NCBI GenBank assembly: GCA_964520585.1 | Contig: CAZFOO010000074.1 | Location: 1 to 16,696 of the forward strand | From: PXAP01 sp964520585 | GTDB taxonomy: Bacteria; Bacteroidota; Bacteroidia; Bacteroidales; PUMT01 | DNA: 16,696 bases | Direction of reading: 5' to 3' | Shown: one piece after another, positions 1 through 8,023 of the stretch | How positions within the stretch are numbered: position 1 is the stretch's first letter | Layout: every line of letters begins with the position of its first letter | Made by a program: the position numbers and the translations under genes | The notes under the pieces: generated by a model | The model's database searches: none | What the model was told of the DNA's origin: nothing | Seen by the model: the letters and a program-made list of their open reading frames with translations, nothing else

Positions 1-1
1 A

Positions 2-304
2 GGAACCCAAAGGTCTTCATTTCCCCGGATCATTGAAAATTTAAGTAATGAGCTGGTCCGCCATTTTATAATAGGAATTGAATTCATGCCAGTCAGGAAT
101 TTCTCCTTGCATGCAGGATACAATAACCTGCGGAGGCATCAGCTAAAAATGGACGCGAGGCCTTCCACAACCGGTTTTTCATGGGGATTCGGTGTTAATA
201 TCAACAGGTTCAGGATAGGATTCGGACAGGCAAGGTATCATCTTGCAGGTTCATCGGCACATTTCTCAATCAGCACCAATCTATCTGCGTTTTACGGCAA
301 TTGA
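2..304 (+). CDS. porQ: PorQ, type IX secretion system outer-membrane protein (3' end only)
   Basis: The reading frame is open from the left edge and ends at TGA 302-304, giving the last 100 residues; the ATG at 86 is internal and not a real start. The fragment consists of alternating aromatic/polar beta strands, with key stretches FSLHAGYNNLRR, GFSWGFGVNINRFRIGFG and AGSSAHFSISTNLSAF, ending in an aromatic residue near the C terminus as expected of an outer-membrane beta-barrel. PorQ is a PorV-like barrel protein of the type IX secretion system, which exports CTD-bearing proteins in Bacteroidota. The identification rests on resemblance to remembered PorQ C termini and on gene order: in Porphyromonas gingivalis porQ directly precedes cmk and ispH, exactly as here. 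Another PorV/FadL-like barrel protein is the alternative. The N-terminal part lies outside the window. Confidence 0.75.
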   Translation, partial: GTQRSSFPRIIENLSNELVRHFIIGIEFMPVRNFSLHAGYNNLRRHQLKMDARPSTTGFSWGFGVNINRFRIGFGQARYHLAGSSAHFSISTNLSAFYGN

Positions 305-345
305 TACAGTGACCGGAAAATTGTATTAAATCATTAACTTTACAC

Positions 346-359
346 AAAATCCGGATTTT
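346..359. other. 14-bp perfect palindrome upstream of cmk
   Basis: AAAATCCGGATTTT is a perfect dyad with no spacer in the 114-nt gap between porQ and cmk. No T-run follows, so it is not an intrinsic terminator. It could be a dimeric regulator site or chance in AT-rich DNA. No exact TAnnTTTG promoter box was found in this gap. Confidence 0.3.
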
Positions 360-418
360 ATAACCTGTCAAATAACTAACACAAAAACTGTATTTTACAG
401 CCTAACATACACCTGTTC

Positions 419-1123
419 ATGAGTACCTTTCCTGATAAAATTATTATTGCCATAGACGGCCACTCTTCCTGCGGCAAAAGCACCTTTGCCAAAGCCATCG
501 CCTCAAAAATGAATTATATCTATATTGACAGCGGTGCCATGTACAGGGCCTTTACCCTGGCATGTATGGAGCAGGGGATCATAAAGGGGGACCGGGTGGA
601 GGAGGAACAACTGGATGAATTGCTCGGCAATATCGATATTAGCTTTAAAAAAGTACCAGGCAGCCCCGTTCCCGAAACCTTTCTGAACGGTAAAAACGTT
701 GAAGATAAGATTAGATCGATAGAGGTGTCAAATCATGTAAGCCTGATCAGCAAATTTGGAAAAGTAAGGGAAAAGATGGTCGCACTGCAGAGGGAAACCG
801 CCAGGGACATGGGAGTGGTGATGGACGGACGGGACATAGGTACTGTTGTCTTTCCCGGCGCCGATATCAAGATCTTTATGACGGCTGACACATCTATCAG
901 GGCTGAAAGACGTTACAGGGAACTTAGGTCCAATGGGGTGGATGCTGATTTTAATGAGGTAAGGAAAAACATTATTGAGCGTGACAGGCTCGATGAAACA
1001 CGCGAGGTGAGTCCCCTGAAAAAGGCCCCCGGCGCAATTGTACTTGATAATTCATACATGACCCCGGAAGAACAAATGGATTGGTTTGAAAATATTTTGG
1101 CAAAATTAAATATTAGCAAATAA
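419..1123 (+). CDS. cmk: Cytidylate kinase
   Basis: Phosphorylates CMP and dCMP with ATP to the diphosphates in the cytosol, feeding pyrimidine nucleotide salvage and DNA/RNA precursor supply. The 234-residue protein has the P-loop GHSSCGKST (residues 14-22), the NMP-binding segment DSGAMYR (37-43), the DGRDIGTVVFP block (136-146) and the lid/C-terminal pattern RDRLDETREVSPLKKA (188-203), all hallmarks of the Cmk family. Length fits the usual 220-235. ATG 419 gives the P-loop the normal distance from the N terminus; there is no Shine-Dalgarno sequence, as is common in Bacteroidota. It follows porQ by 114 nt and precedes ispH by 8 nt, so it is probably co-transcribed with ispH and priA. Confidence 0.97.
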   Translation: MSTFPDKIIIAIDGHSSCGKSTFAKAIASKMNYIYIDSGAMYRAFTLACMEQGIIKGDRVEEEQLDELLGNIDISFKKVPGSPVPETFLNGKNVEDKIRSIEVSNHVSLISKFGKVREKMVALQRETARDMGVVMDGRDIGTVVFPGADIKIFMTADTSIRAERRYRELRSNGVDADFNEVRKNIIERDRLDETREVSPLKKAPGAIVLDNSYMTPEEQMDWFENILAKLNISK

Positions 1124-1131
1124 TCTCAGGC

Positions 1132-2013
1132 ATGAAGATAACAGTGGATCATGATTCCGGCTTCTGTTTTGGTGTAAAAAGGGCCATTGAAATGGCGGAA
1201 GAACAGCTTGAAAAACACGATAAGCTTTACTGCATTGGCGACATTGTACACAATAAGTCTGAGATCAGGCGATTGAGTGAGAAGGGACTTATAACTGCCG
1301 GCTTACAGGATATTAAGAAACTTAAGTCCGGACGGATCCTTTTCAGGGCACATGGTGAGCCGCCATCAAGCTACAGGATAATAAAGGAAAATAACCTGGT
1401 TCTTACTGATGCAACCTGCCCCATTGTAAACAGACTGCAGGAAAAGGTAAAAAAAGCATGGGACTATGTAAGCAATGTTAACGGACAGCTTGTTATTTAC
1501 GGCAACCCCGGACATCCGGAAATAATCGGATTACGCGGACAAACAGGTGATGGTGCAATAATAGTAAGTGATCCGGAGGATCTTTCAGCTATAGATCCAA
1601 AAAAGCCGGTGGAGTTATTTTCGCAAACCACAAAAAGTCCTGCCGGATACAATAAACTGGAACAAAATCTGAGAACATTGATGAAAAAACATTCGGCACA
1701 TGATATCCCGCTGAGGGTGCATAATACTATTTGCGGACAGATATCAAGGCGGCTGCCTCTTATCAGGGAATTCGCCGCCAGCCATGATGTTATTATTTTT
1801 GTTGGCGGCAATCAGAGTTCTAATGCAAAGGTCCTTTTTAACCATTGCAAAGAGGTAAATCCTGACTCCCGCTTCGTATCCCTTCCCGAAGATGTGGAAA
1901 AAGAGTGGTTCCGGAATGCTTCGACTGCTGGTGTCTGCGGAGCCACCTCCACCCCTCAGTGGCTTATGGACCAGGTTGCGGAACAAATAAACAGGTTAAC
2001 AGAGAAAATGTAA
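1132..2013 (+). CDS. ispH: 4-hydroxy-3-methylbut-2-enyl diphosphate reductase
   Basis: Last enzyme of the MEP pathway: an iron-sulfur protein that reduces HMBPP to IPP and DMAPP, the building blocks of quinones and undecaprenyl phosphate. The 293-residue sequence keeps the three cluster cysteines C12 (GFCFGVKRA), C96 (DATCPIV) and C201 (NTICGQ). It also keeps the substrate-pocket residues H40, H74 (RAHGEPP), E130 (GNPGHPEIIG), T166/T167 (SQTT), S228-S229-N230 (QSSNAKVL) and S272 (GATSTPQW), so it should be active. It is a single-domain IspH without the S1-domain fusion seen in some Firmicutes. It sits 8 nt after cmk and 8 nt before priA, suggesting one operon. Presence implies the MEP rather than the mevalonate route in this organism. 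Confidence 0.97.
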   Translation: MKITVDHDSGFCFGVKRAIEMAEEQLEKHDKLYCIGDIVHNKSEIRRLSEKGLITAGLQDIKKLKSGRILFRAHGEPPSSYRIIKENNLVLTDATCPIVNRLQEKVKKAWDYVSNVNGQLVIYGNPGHPEIIGLRGQTGDGAIIVSDPEDLSAIDPKKPVELFSQTTKSPAGYNKLEQNLRTLMKKHSAHDIPLRVHNTICGQISRRLPLIREFAASHDVIIFVGGNQSSNAKVLFNHCKEVNPDSRFVSLPEDVEKEWFRNASTAGVCGATSTPQWLMDQVAEQINRLTEKM

Positions 2014-2021
2014 TCTTTAAT

Positions 2022-4487
2022 ATGATCTACGCCGACCTCATCCTTCCCCTTCCCCTTAAAAATTTTTACACCTATTCTGTACCAGAGGAGCTGCAACCCG
2101 GCGCTTCGAAGGGGAAAAGGGTGCTGGTCTCCTTTGGCAAAAAGAAAATCTACTCCGCAATAATCCTCAATATACACGAGAACAAACCTGAAGGATACGA
2201 AACAAAGGATATTATGTCCATACTCGATCAGGAGCCCCTTATTATGCCGGTCCAGCTCCGTTTCTGGGAATGGATGTCCTCTTACTACATGTGTTCCCCG
2301 GGGGAGGTTCTCAAGGCTGCCATGCCATCGGGACTAAAACTGGAGAGTGAGACCAGGCTTGTTCCTGGTCCCGGGTTCACTAACTATGATTCTCTGAGTA
2401 AAAAAGAATCACATATACTAGAGCTTATAGAAAACAATCCCCTTTCCACGATAAGTGAATTATCATCTGCTCTGGGTAATATTCCCATACATCAGTTCAT
2501 CAGGAGTCTGGTTGACCGGAAAGCAGTCATGGCCCATGAATCAGTTAAAAGGTCATTCAAACCAAAAACCGAAACGTTCATCAGCCTTCACCCTTCCGCA
2601 TGCAGCAGTGAAAGGCTGAATGATATCGCAGATCAGCTTAACAGAGCACCCAGGCAGCAGGAACTACTGTATAACTATCTTAAATTAAGCGACTATTCCG
2701 ATTTCAGCAAGCCTGCCCCAAAAATAGCCAAAAGCAATCTTAACACCGGAAATAAAGACATAAACTCTCCGCTAAAAGCATTGGTGACGAAAAATATCCT
2801 CACGGAAACCATATTGCCGGCATCGCGTATAGAGGAGATTGACACCGAACAGAAAACCATCAGCAATCTCAACCAATACCAGCAGGAAGCCCTGGATGAC
2901 ATAAAGGAACAGTTCAAATCAAAAGATGTCGTGCTGCTTAACGGCATCACCTCAGGCGGCAAGACTGAAATATACATCCATCTTATCCGGGAAGAGCTGG
3001 AAAAGGGAAGGCAGGTCCTTTACCTGTTACCGGAAATTGCACTTACCGCACAGATAATTGTGCGCCTGAAACATATATTCGGGAAGAAGGCAGGAGTTTA
3101 CCATTCCAGGTTTTCCGACTCAGAAAGGGTCGAGATATGGAACAGTGTTTTAAAAAATAATGATGAAGGCTACAGGCTGATCCTTGGGGTCAGGTCTTCG
3201 CTGTTTTTACCCTTCAGGGATATCGGACTGGTTATCGTTGACGAGGAACATGAGAATACCTTCAAGCAATTTGATCCGGCTCCCAGATACCATGCCCGCG
3301 ATGCTGCCATAATGCTTGCCTCAATGCACAAAGGAAAAACTCTTCTGGGTACCGCCACACCTTCAGTCGAATCATATTTCAATGCCCTTTCGGGGAAATA
3401 TGGTCTGGTCAACCTGGTTAAACGTTACAAGGAAATTGAACTTCCCGAGATCATAATTGCAGATACCCGTGAGGCGCGTAAAAGGAAAAAGATGAGATCG
3501 CTTTTTACTCCCAGACTCCTGGAAGAGACAGAAAAAGCACTGACTAATAATGAACAGGTGATTCTGTTCCAGAACCGCAGGGGATACGCTCCTTTTATTG
3601 AATGTGCCGACTGCGGCTGGATACCCGTTTGCAGGCATTGCGATGTCAGCATGAGCTACCATAAAGCCGGCAACCAGTTGGTCTGCCACTATTGCAGTGC
3701 TTCACGACACCCTGATATAACATGCCCCGATTGCGGAAGTAAAGATTTAAAGACACGAGGCTTCGGAACCGAAAAGATTGAAGACGAAATAGCTGTATTT
3801 TTCCCCGGAGCCCGCATAGGTCGCCTGGACCTGGATTCTGTCAGAAAAAAGAGAGCCCATGAAAAGATCATTGGCGATTTTGAGGCAGGGAACCTTGATA
3901 TACTGGCAGGCACGCAAATGATTGCAAAGGGCTTGGATTTCGGAAAGGTTTCCCTGGTGGGTATACTTAATGCCGACAACCTTCTGTTCTTTCCCGATTT
4001 CAGGGCACATGAGAGAAGTTTCCAGTTGATATTACAGGTAAGTGGCAGGGCCGGAAGGAAAGTTAAACGCGGACGGGTAGTTATTCAGACCGGATTCCCA
4101 GGTCATCCGGTAATAAAAAACATTATCAATAATAATTTCGAGCAGCATTTCAGGGAACAGCTAGCTGAAAGAAAACAGTTTCTTTATCCACCTTTTGTAA
4201 GACTGATCAAGCTGGTCTTAAAGGATAAAAACAGGGATAAGGTTGAAGATGCAGCAGAGATCCTTGCAAAAAACCTCAGGAAAATATTTGGCAGCAGGGT
4301 TCTGGGCCCTGAATTTCCTGCTATCGGGCGGGTACAGAATCTTTATATCATGAATATACTGTTAAAAATAGAAAAAGGAATATCCCTGCCTAAAACTAAA
4401 GAGATGATAATATCCGAGACGCAGCGGCTGATTACACAAACCGGCTTTACCTCCGTAACCGTGACGCCCGATGTTGACCCGGTATAA
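2022..4487 (+). CDS. priA: Primosomal protein N', replication-restart helicase PriA
   Basis: PriA recognises stalled or repaired forks, unwinds with 3'-5' polarity and reloads the replisome. The 821-residue product has the N-terminal fork-binding region (about 1-110), a winged-helix-like segment (about 125-180), then the superfamily 2 helicase core. Core motifs are Walker A GITSGGKT (308-315), DEEH (407-410), TATPS (444-448), QNRRGYAP (517-524), TQMIAKGLDF (631-640) and QVSGRAGR (672-679). Eight zinc-binding cysteines are present at C528, C531, C537, C540, C555, C558, C568 and C571. The frame stays open back to 1905 inside ispH, but ATG 2022 is chosen because the family-typical start (ADLILPLPL...FYTY) begins there and it leaves 8 nt after ispH. 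Confidence 0.95.
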   Translation: MIYADLILPLPLKNFYTYSVPEELQPGASKGKRVLVSFGKKKIYSAIILNIHENKPEGYETKDIMSILDQEPLIMPVQLRFWEWMSSYYMCSPGEVLKAAMPSGLKLESETRLVPGPGFTNYDSLSKKESHILELIENNPLSTISELSSALGNIPIHQFIRSLVDRKAVMAHESVKRSFKPKTETFISLHPSACSSERLNDIADQLNRAPRQQELLYNYLKLSDYSDFSKPAPKIAKSNLNTGNKDINSPLKALVTKNILTETILPASRIEEIDTEQKTISNLNQYQQEALDDIKEQFKSKDVVLLNGITSGGKTEIYIHLIREELEKGRQVLYLLPEIALTAQIIVRLKHIFGKKAGVYHSRFSDSERVEIWNSVLKNNDEGYRLILGVRSSLFLPFRDIGLVIVDEEHENTFKQFDPAPRYHARDAAIMLASMHKGKTLLGTATPSVESYFNALSGKYGLVNLVKRYKEIELPEIIIADTREARKRKKMRSLFTPRLLEETEKALTNNEQVILFQNRRGYAPFIECADCGWIPVCRHCDVSMSYHKAGNQLVCHYCSASRHPDITCPDCGSKDLKTRGFGTEKIEDEIAVFFPGARIGRLDLDSVRKKRAHEKIIGDFEAGNLDILAGTQMIAKGLDFGKVSLVGILNADNLLFFPDFRAHERSFQLILQVSGRAGRKVKRGRVVIQTGFPGHPVIKNIINNNFEQHFREQLAERKQFLYPPFVRLIKLVLKDKNRDKVEDAAEILAKNLRKIFGSRVLGPEFPAIGRVQNLYIMNILLKIEKGISLPKTKEMIISETQRLITQTGFTSVTVTPDVDPV

Positions 4488-4635
4488 TGGCAATAAGTTA
4501 AGCATTCTGATCTCTATTTTATTTTCAAAACTATTTATTCTAAATTTATCCTGTAAAAAAGAGTATGCCTTATTATTTCCTGGCCGGAAAGTGATGGATG
4601 AGGATTCAACAATAAATTAAAAAAACAGAATTCAA

Positions 4636-5640
4636 TTGAATACAAAAGAGATAAATAATATGTTCGATCGCTTCAATGATTTGAACATAATGGTTATAGG
4701 AGATGTAATGGTTGATTCCTATATGTGGGGTAGCGTGGACAGGATTTCACCCGAAGCACCAATCCCCATCGTTTCCGTAAATAAGAGGGAAAACAGGCTT
4801 GGAGGAGCTGCAAATGTAGCCTTAAATGTCCAGTCACTTGGCGCACGGCCACTTCTCTGTTCTGTTGCAGGCAATGATGACAGAAAGGATCTTTTCCTTG
4901 GACTAATGCAAAAGAGAGGAATGGATACCTCCGGCATACTCATCAGCGAAGAGAGGGAGACAACTGCAAAAACCCGGATAATCAGCAGTAGTCAGCAGCT
5001 TCTCCGTGTTGACGAAGAAAACAACGATAAGGTAAGCAGAAATACAGAGAAGCAGTTTACTGGATTACTTCAGGAACTGCTTTCTTCTAAAAAAATTGAT
5101 GCGGTAATATTCGAAGATTATGATAAGGGAGTTATTACACCCGGAGTTATCAATAAAATCACAGAACTGGCATCGAAAAAAAACATTCCTGTTTCGGCCG
5201 ATCCGAAAAAAAGAAATTTTTCCCATTATAAAGGAATAGACCTCTTCACCCCTAACCTCAAGGAATTGTGCGATGGATTGCGGACTGATATTCCGAAAGG
5301 GGATATGGAAGCCATAAGCCGTGCAGCACTAAAACTACAGGAAACTAACAGGATAAAATATCTGATGGTGACGCTATCAGAGATGGGTATCTACCTCAGT
5401 TTTGGGAATCAGGGAAGACTTGTGCCAACCGAGGTCCGCTCCATAGCAGATGTATCCGGAGCAGGAGATACGGTTATCAGCGTGGCAACCGCATGCCTGG
5501 CAACGGGTGCAAGTCCGGAAGATATGACCCTGGTAGCTAATCTTGCCGGGGGACTGGTTTGTGGTGAGGTTGGAGTAGTACCTGTTGACAGGGATAAACT
5601 GATCACAGAAACCCTGCTGCTTTTCAAGTCCGGGAAATAA
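4636..5640 (+). CDS. rfaE1: D-glycero-beta-D-manno-heptose-7-phosphate kinase, stand-alone (RfaE1/HldA type)
   Basis: PfkB/ribokinase-family kinase expected to phosphorylate heptose 7-phosphate at C1, an early step of ADP-heptose synthesis for lipopolysaccharide core. Visible motifs are GDVMVDSYMWG (22-32), RISPEAPIPIV (36-46), PfkB signature 1 RLGGAANVA (54-62), the RfaE-like QQLLRVD (120-126), EDYDKGV (160-166), PNLKE (206-210) and signature 2 DVSGAGDT with catalytic D278. At 334 residues it matches only the kinase half of the bifunctional E. coli HldE; the cytidylyltransferase half must be encoded elsewhere. Start choice: TTG 4636 retains the short N-terminal helix expected before FNDLNIMVIGD; ATG 4660 (8 residues later) is the alternative. 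No Shine-Dalgarno sequence supports either. Its end faces the cotransporter gene, 6 nt away. Confidence 0.85.
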   Translation: MNTKEINNMFDRFNDLNIMVIGDVMVDSYMWGSVDRISPEAPIPIVSVNKRENRLGGAANVALNVQSLGARPLLCSVAGNDDRKDLFLGLMQKRGMDTSGILISEERETTAKTRIISSSQQLLRVDEENNDKVSRNTEKQFTGLLQELLSSKKIDAVIFEDYDKGVITPGVINKITELASKKNIPVSADPKKRNFSHYKGIDLFTPNLKELCDGLRTDIPKGDMEAISRAALKLQETNRIKYLMVTLSEMGIYLSFGNQGRLVPTEVRSIADVSGAGDTVISVATACLATGASPEDMTLVANLAGGLVCGEVGVVPVDRDKLITETLLLFKSGK

Positions 5641-5646
5641 TCCTTA

Positions 5647-7860
5647 TCATTCTATAAGCTTATTGCTACAGGAATTGACAAAAAGAATATTACCCAATTC
5701 CTGATAACCATCGAATATTTTAATTTCGTTACGTTTCAGGCTCTCTTCCCGGAAACCTATTATGGTGAGACCCGCATCTACGGAATGTTCATTGATTATC
5801 GATTTAATTTTCATGCCTTCCTTCTGAATGATAAACCTGATATTTTGGGTTCTGATCGGTAACCTGCCGCTTTCCACCAGATTATTCATTCTTTGCCGGG
5901 TCTCTTTGATTTCATTTTCTTTGCATATATCAAAAACCTTAATATCACTTTCCTTCCAGTCAGGATGTCCAAGGATGATGAAACTCAGCAATATCATCAG
6001 ATTTGCATTATTTTCATCAATACTCTTGATCCAGACATGAATTCCGTTTTTGAAAATAACAGGTTTCCTGCTGGAAGCAAGTATACAAACATCAAAATTC
6101 CCCGATTTTACAAGTTTGATGTTATCGATAATGTCTTCCAGATCATCCTGATCCTCCTTCTCATATTCAAATATGACCATATTATTCTCCATTCCGGATA
6201 TTCCGGGTATCTGGATGGACTGGGCAATGGCAGAAGTATTGGAAGGGGAGATAATGGTATCAATATAAACATAACTGGCTGTTCCTACATTGTTAATTAA
6301 TCTTGCCAGTTCTCTTTTAGACTGCTCAAAGGTACTCTTTGAATAATATCCTTCAATGCGGTGAAGATAAGTCCCGAATCCATATTTATAGGAAATCCAT
6401 TGCAATAATTTTAATGCATTATCCCGCGTAAAAGAATGACGCGATATACATATAGCACTCGGCCTCCACTCGCTTTCTGCACCACTCACCCTCTTTTTCT
6501 GAAAGTATACCTGCATGCTCCTGTTGATCTGCATAATTGCATTAGCGAAAATTGAAGCGAGATTCTTCCTGTTCCTGTGATAGGAATTTACATACATATA
6601 AAGAAGAACTATCATTATAAAGGCCAGCAATGTATAAGTCATACTGATCCTGAACATCACCAGGACAGCCGTAACAAAACCTGCAAATGAAAAGAACCAT
6701 TTTGACCGGAATGAGGGGCGGTAAGAAGGTGAAGATCCAAAGTGGTTTAAAAAAGAAATGAGGCAAATTGATCCGTATGTTACCAAAAAGAACATTGAAA
6801 TAATCTGGGCCACAGCATTAACATCACCAATGGCAACAAATACTAACGCGATAATACAGGTAATAAGAGAGGCACTAACCGGCTCATCATCTTCCTCCCG
6901 CACCTTTCCAAGAAACCGGTTTATTCGTGTAAGCGGGAAAGACTTGTCGCGGGCCAGGGCATGCAAGGTCCTCGGGGCAACCATAACAGAGCCCAGTGCC
7001 GAAGATATGGTTGAAGCGGCCAGGCCAAGGGGAATAAAGACCAGTCCCCACTTTGCAATTTTCCCCATAATAAGCTGGTCCGATATCAGCGCCTCCGGGC
7101 TTGCAGAAAGGGCTAATTTATATGAAATGAAAAAATAAATTATCAATCCGGCGAAGGTAGCTGATAATGTACCAAGCGGAATTGATTTTCCCGGATTTTT
7201 AAGATCCCCCGACAATCCGACACCTGCAGTCATTCCTGTAAAGGCCGGAAAGATGATCGCAAATACTACAAAAAACCGGTTCATATTCCGGAACTCAGCA
7301 TTAGCCAGGTCAAAACCAGAAATTGATGCATGTGATGTGGTGCCTATAAAGAAAAGAAAGAGTGATACCGCCAATACAGCTACCACAAAATAAAGCGCTT
7401 TAACTCCAAGGTTAGCACCCCTTTTCAGTATAAGTAAAGAAAGAAGCAGCATCACGGGAATACTGATGACCTGCCGTGGAATTAAATAACCGGTTGTTTC
7501 TTTAATATAATCAAATAAATACTGAAAGGCTTCAGTAAAGGCAATGACATAAAAGGCAACACTTATTGCCTGGGACAGGTACAGGGTAATGCCTATTGTA
7601 GCTCCGATATTTAATCCGAATGAACGGGAGATAATGAAATATTCACCTCCTCCTTCAACTCTTTTGTTGGTTGCTATTTCTGAAATAGCCAGGGCAGTCG
7701 GAATGGTAACCATATGACCCAGCAAAATAATAAGGACAACGCCCCAGAATCCCAGAGTGCCTATCGCGAATCCGAACCGGAGAAATAAAATCGCACCCAG
7801 GATGGTGGAGATTGCAGTAAAAAAGACAGGAGCTGTTCCGAACTTTCCTTTTGATCCCAT
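5647..7860 (-). CDS. SLC12-like cation-chloride cotransporter (APC superfamily)
   Basis: A 737-residue inner-membrane transporter with about 12 hydrophobic segments (roughly residues 13-33, 37-60, 84-107, 130-147, 155-173, 197-215, 230-250, 270-292, 330-345, 347-370, 388-404, 408-425), followed by a cytosolic domain of about 300 residues. CCC-family features are LFLRFGFAIG in TM1, GGGEYFIISRSFG before TM3 with Y74 at the expected K+-site tyrosine, FPAFTGMTAGVGLSGDLKNPGKSIP (quoted here as FPAFTGMTAG then SGDLKNPGKSIP, 205-228), and SSALGSVMVAPRTLHALARD (286-305). S286-S287 correspond to the Na+-site serines of NKCC/NCC proteins. The C-terminal block LMILLSFIILGHPDW (621-635) resembles the CCC cytosolic domain. 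Likely substrates are Cl- with Na+ and/or K+; a generic amino-acid permease is the alternative label. It lies downstream of hsp20 but behind a terminator, so it is probably separately transcribed. Confidence 0.83.
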   Translation of the reverse strand: MGSKGKFGTAPVFFTAISTILGAILFLRFGFAIGTLGFWGVVLIILLGHMVTIPTALAISEIATNKRVEGGGEYFIISRSFGLNIGATIGITLYLSQAISVAFYVIAFTEAFQYLFDYIKETTGYLIPRQVISIPVMLLLSLLILKRGANLGVKALYFVVAVLAVSLFLFFIGTTSHASISGFDLANAEFRNMNRFFVVFAIIFPAFTGMTAGVGLSGDLKNPGKSIPLGTLSATFAGLIIYFFISYKLALSASPEALISDQLIMGKIAKWGLVFIPLGLAASTISSALGSVMVAPRTLHALARDKSFPLTRINRFLGKVREEDDEPVSASLITCIIALVFVAIGDVNAVAQIISMFFLVTYGSICLISFLNHFGSSPSYRPSFRSKWFFSFAGFVTAVLVMFRISMTYTLLAFIMIVLLYMYVNSYHRNRKNLASIFANAIMQINRSMQVYFQKKRVSGAESEWRPSAICISRHSFTRDNALKLLQWISYKYGFGTYLHRIEGYYSKSTFEQSKRELARLINNVGTASYVYIDTIISPSNTSAIAQSIQIPGISGMENNMVIFEYEKEDQDDLEDIIDNIKLVKSGNFDVCILASSRKPVIFKNGIHVWIKSIDENNANLMILLSFIILGHPDWKESDIKVFDICKENEIKETRQRMNNLVESGRLPIRTQNIRFIIQKEGMKIKSIINEHSVDAGLTIIGFREESLKRNEIKIFDGYQELGNILFVNSCSNKLIE

Positions 7861-7964
7861 TTCAGCACTTTGAAAATTAATCAGGACTTATTCCATAATT
7901 CGGGACAATATACGTAATTTGCCTGTAAAAGTAATTTTAGTAATAAAAAGTCAGTGCCGCATAC

Positions 7965-8000
7965 AAAAAAAAATTCCGGATACAAATGCACCCGGAATTT
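7965..8000 (-). terminator. Intrinsic terminator of hsp20
   Basis: A perfect 9-bp stem, AAATTCCGG (7971-7979) with CCGGAATTT (7992-8000), and a 12-nt loop. Read on the - strand it is followed directly by nine T residues (complement of 7965-7973). It starts 23 nt after the hsp20 stop codon and separates hsp20 from the cotransporter gene. The other strand has a weaker T-run (about 8005-8010), so some bidirectional function is possible. Confidence 0.87.
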
Positions 8001-8023
8001 CCAGTTTTTTAGCTTCTTTAGGA

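Noticed and set aside
1905..2021. Upstream extension of the priA frame into ispH
   Set aside because: It would add 39 residues unlike PriA and overlap ispH by over 100 nt; ATG 2022 gives the family-typical N terminus and an 8-nt gap.
4576..4590. TTTCC-TGGCC-GGAAA inverted pair after priA
   Set aside because: Only a 5-bp stem with no T-run after it, so not convincing as a terminator; operator function cannot be supported.
4488..4635. Promoter for the heptose kinase gene
   Set aside because: TAAATTTA comes close to the -7 consensus but lacks the final G and has no suitably spaced -33 box.
5893..6300. + strand frame of 135 codons
   Set aside because: It is antisense to the cytosolic domain of the cotransporter, whose - strand frame has clear family motifs; no recognisable protein.
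6758..7138. + strand frame of 126 codons
   Set aside because: Antisense shadow of the cotransporter membrane domain.
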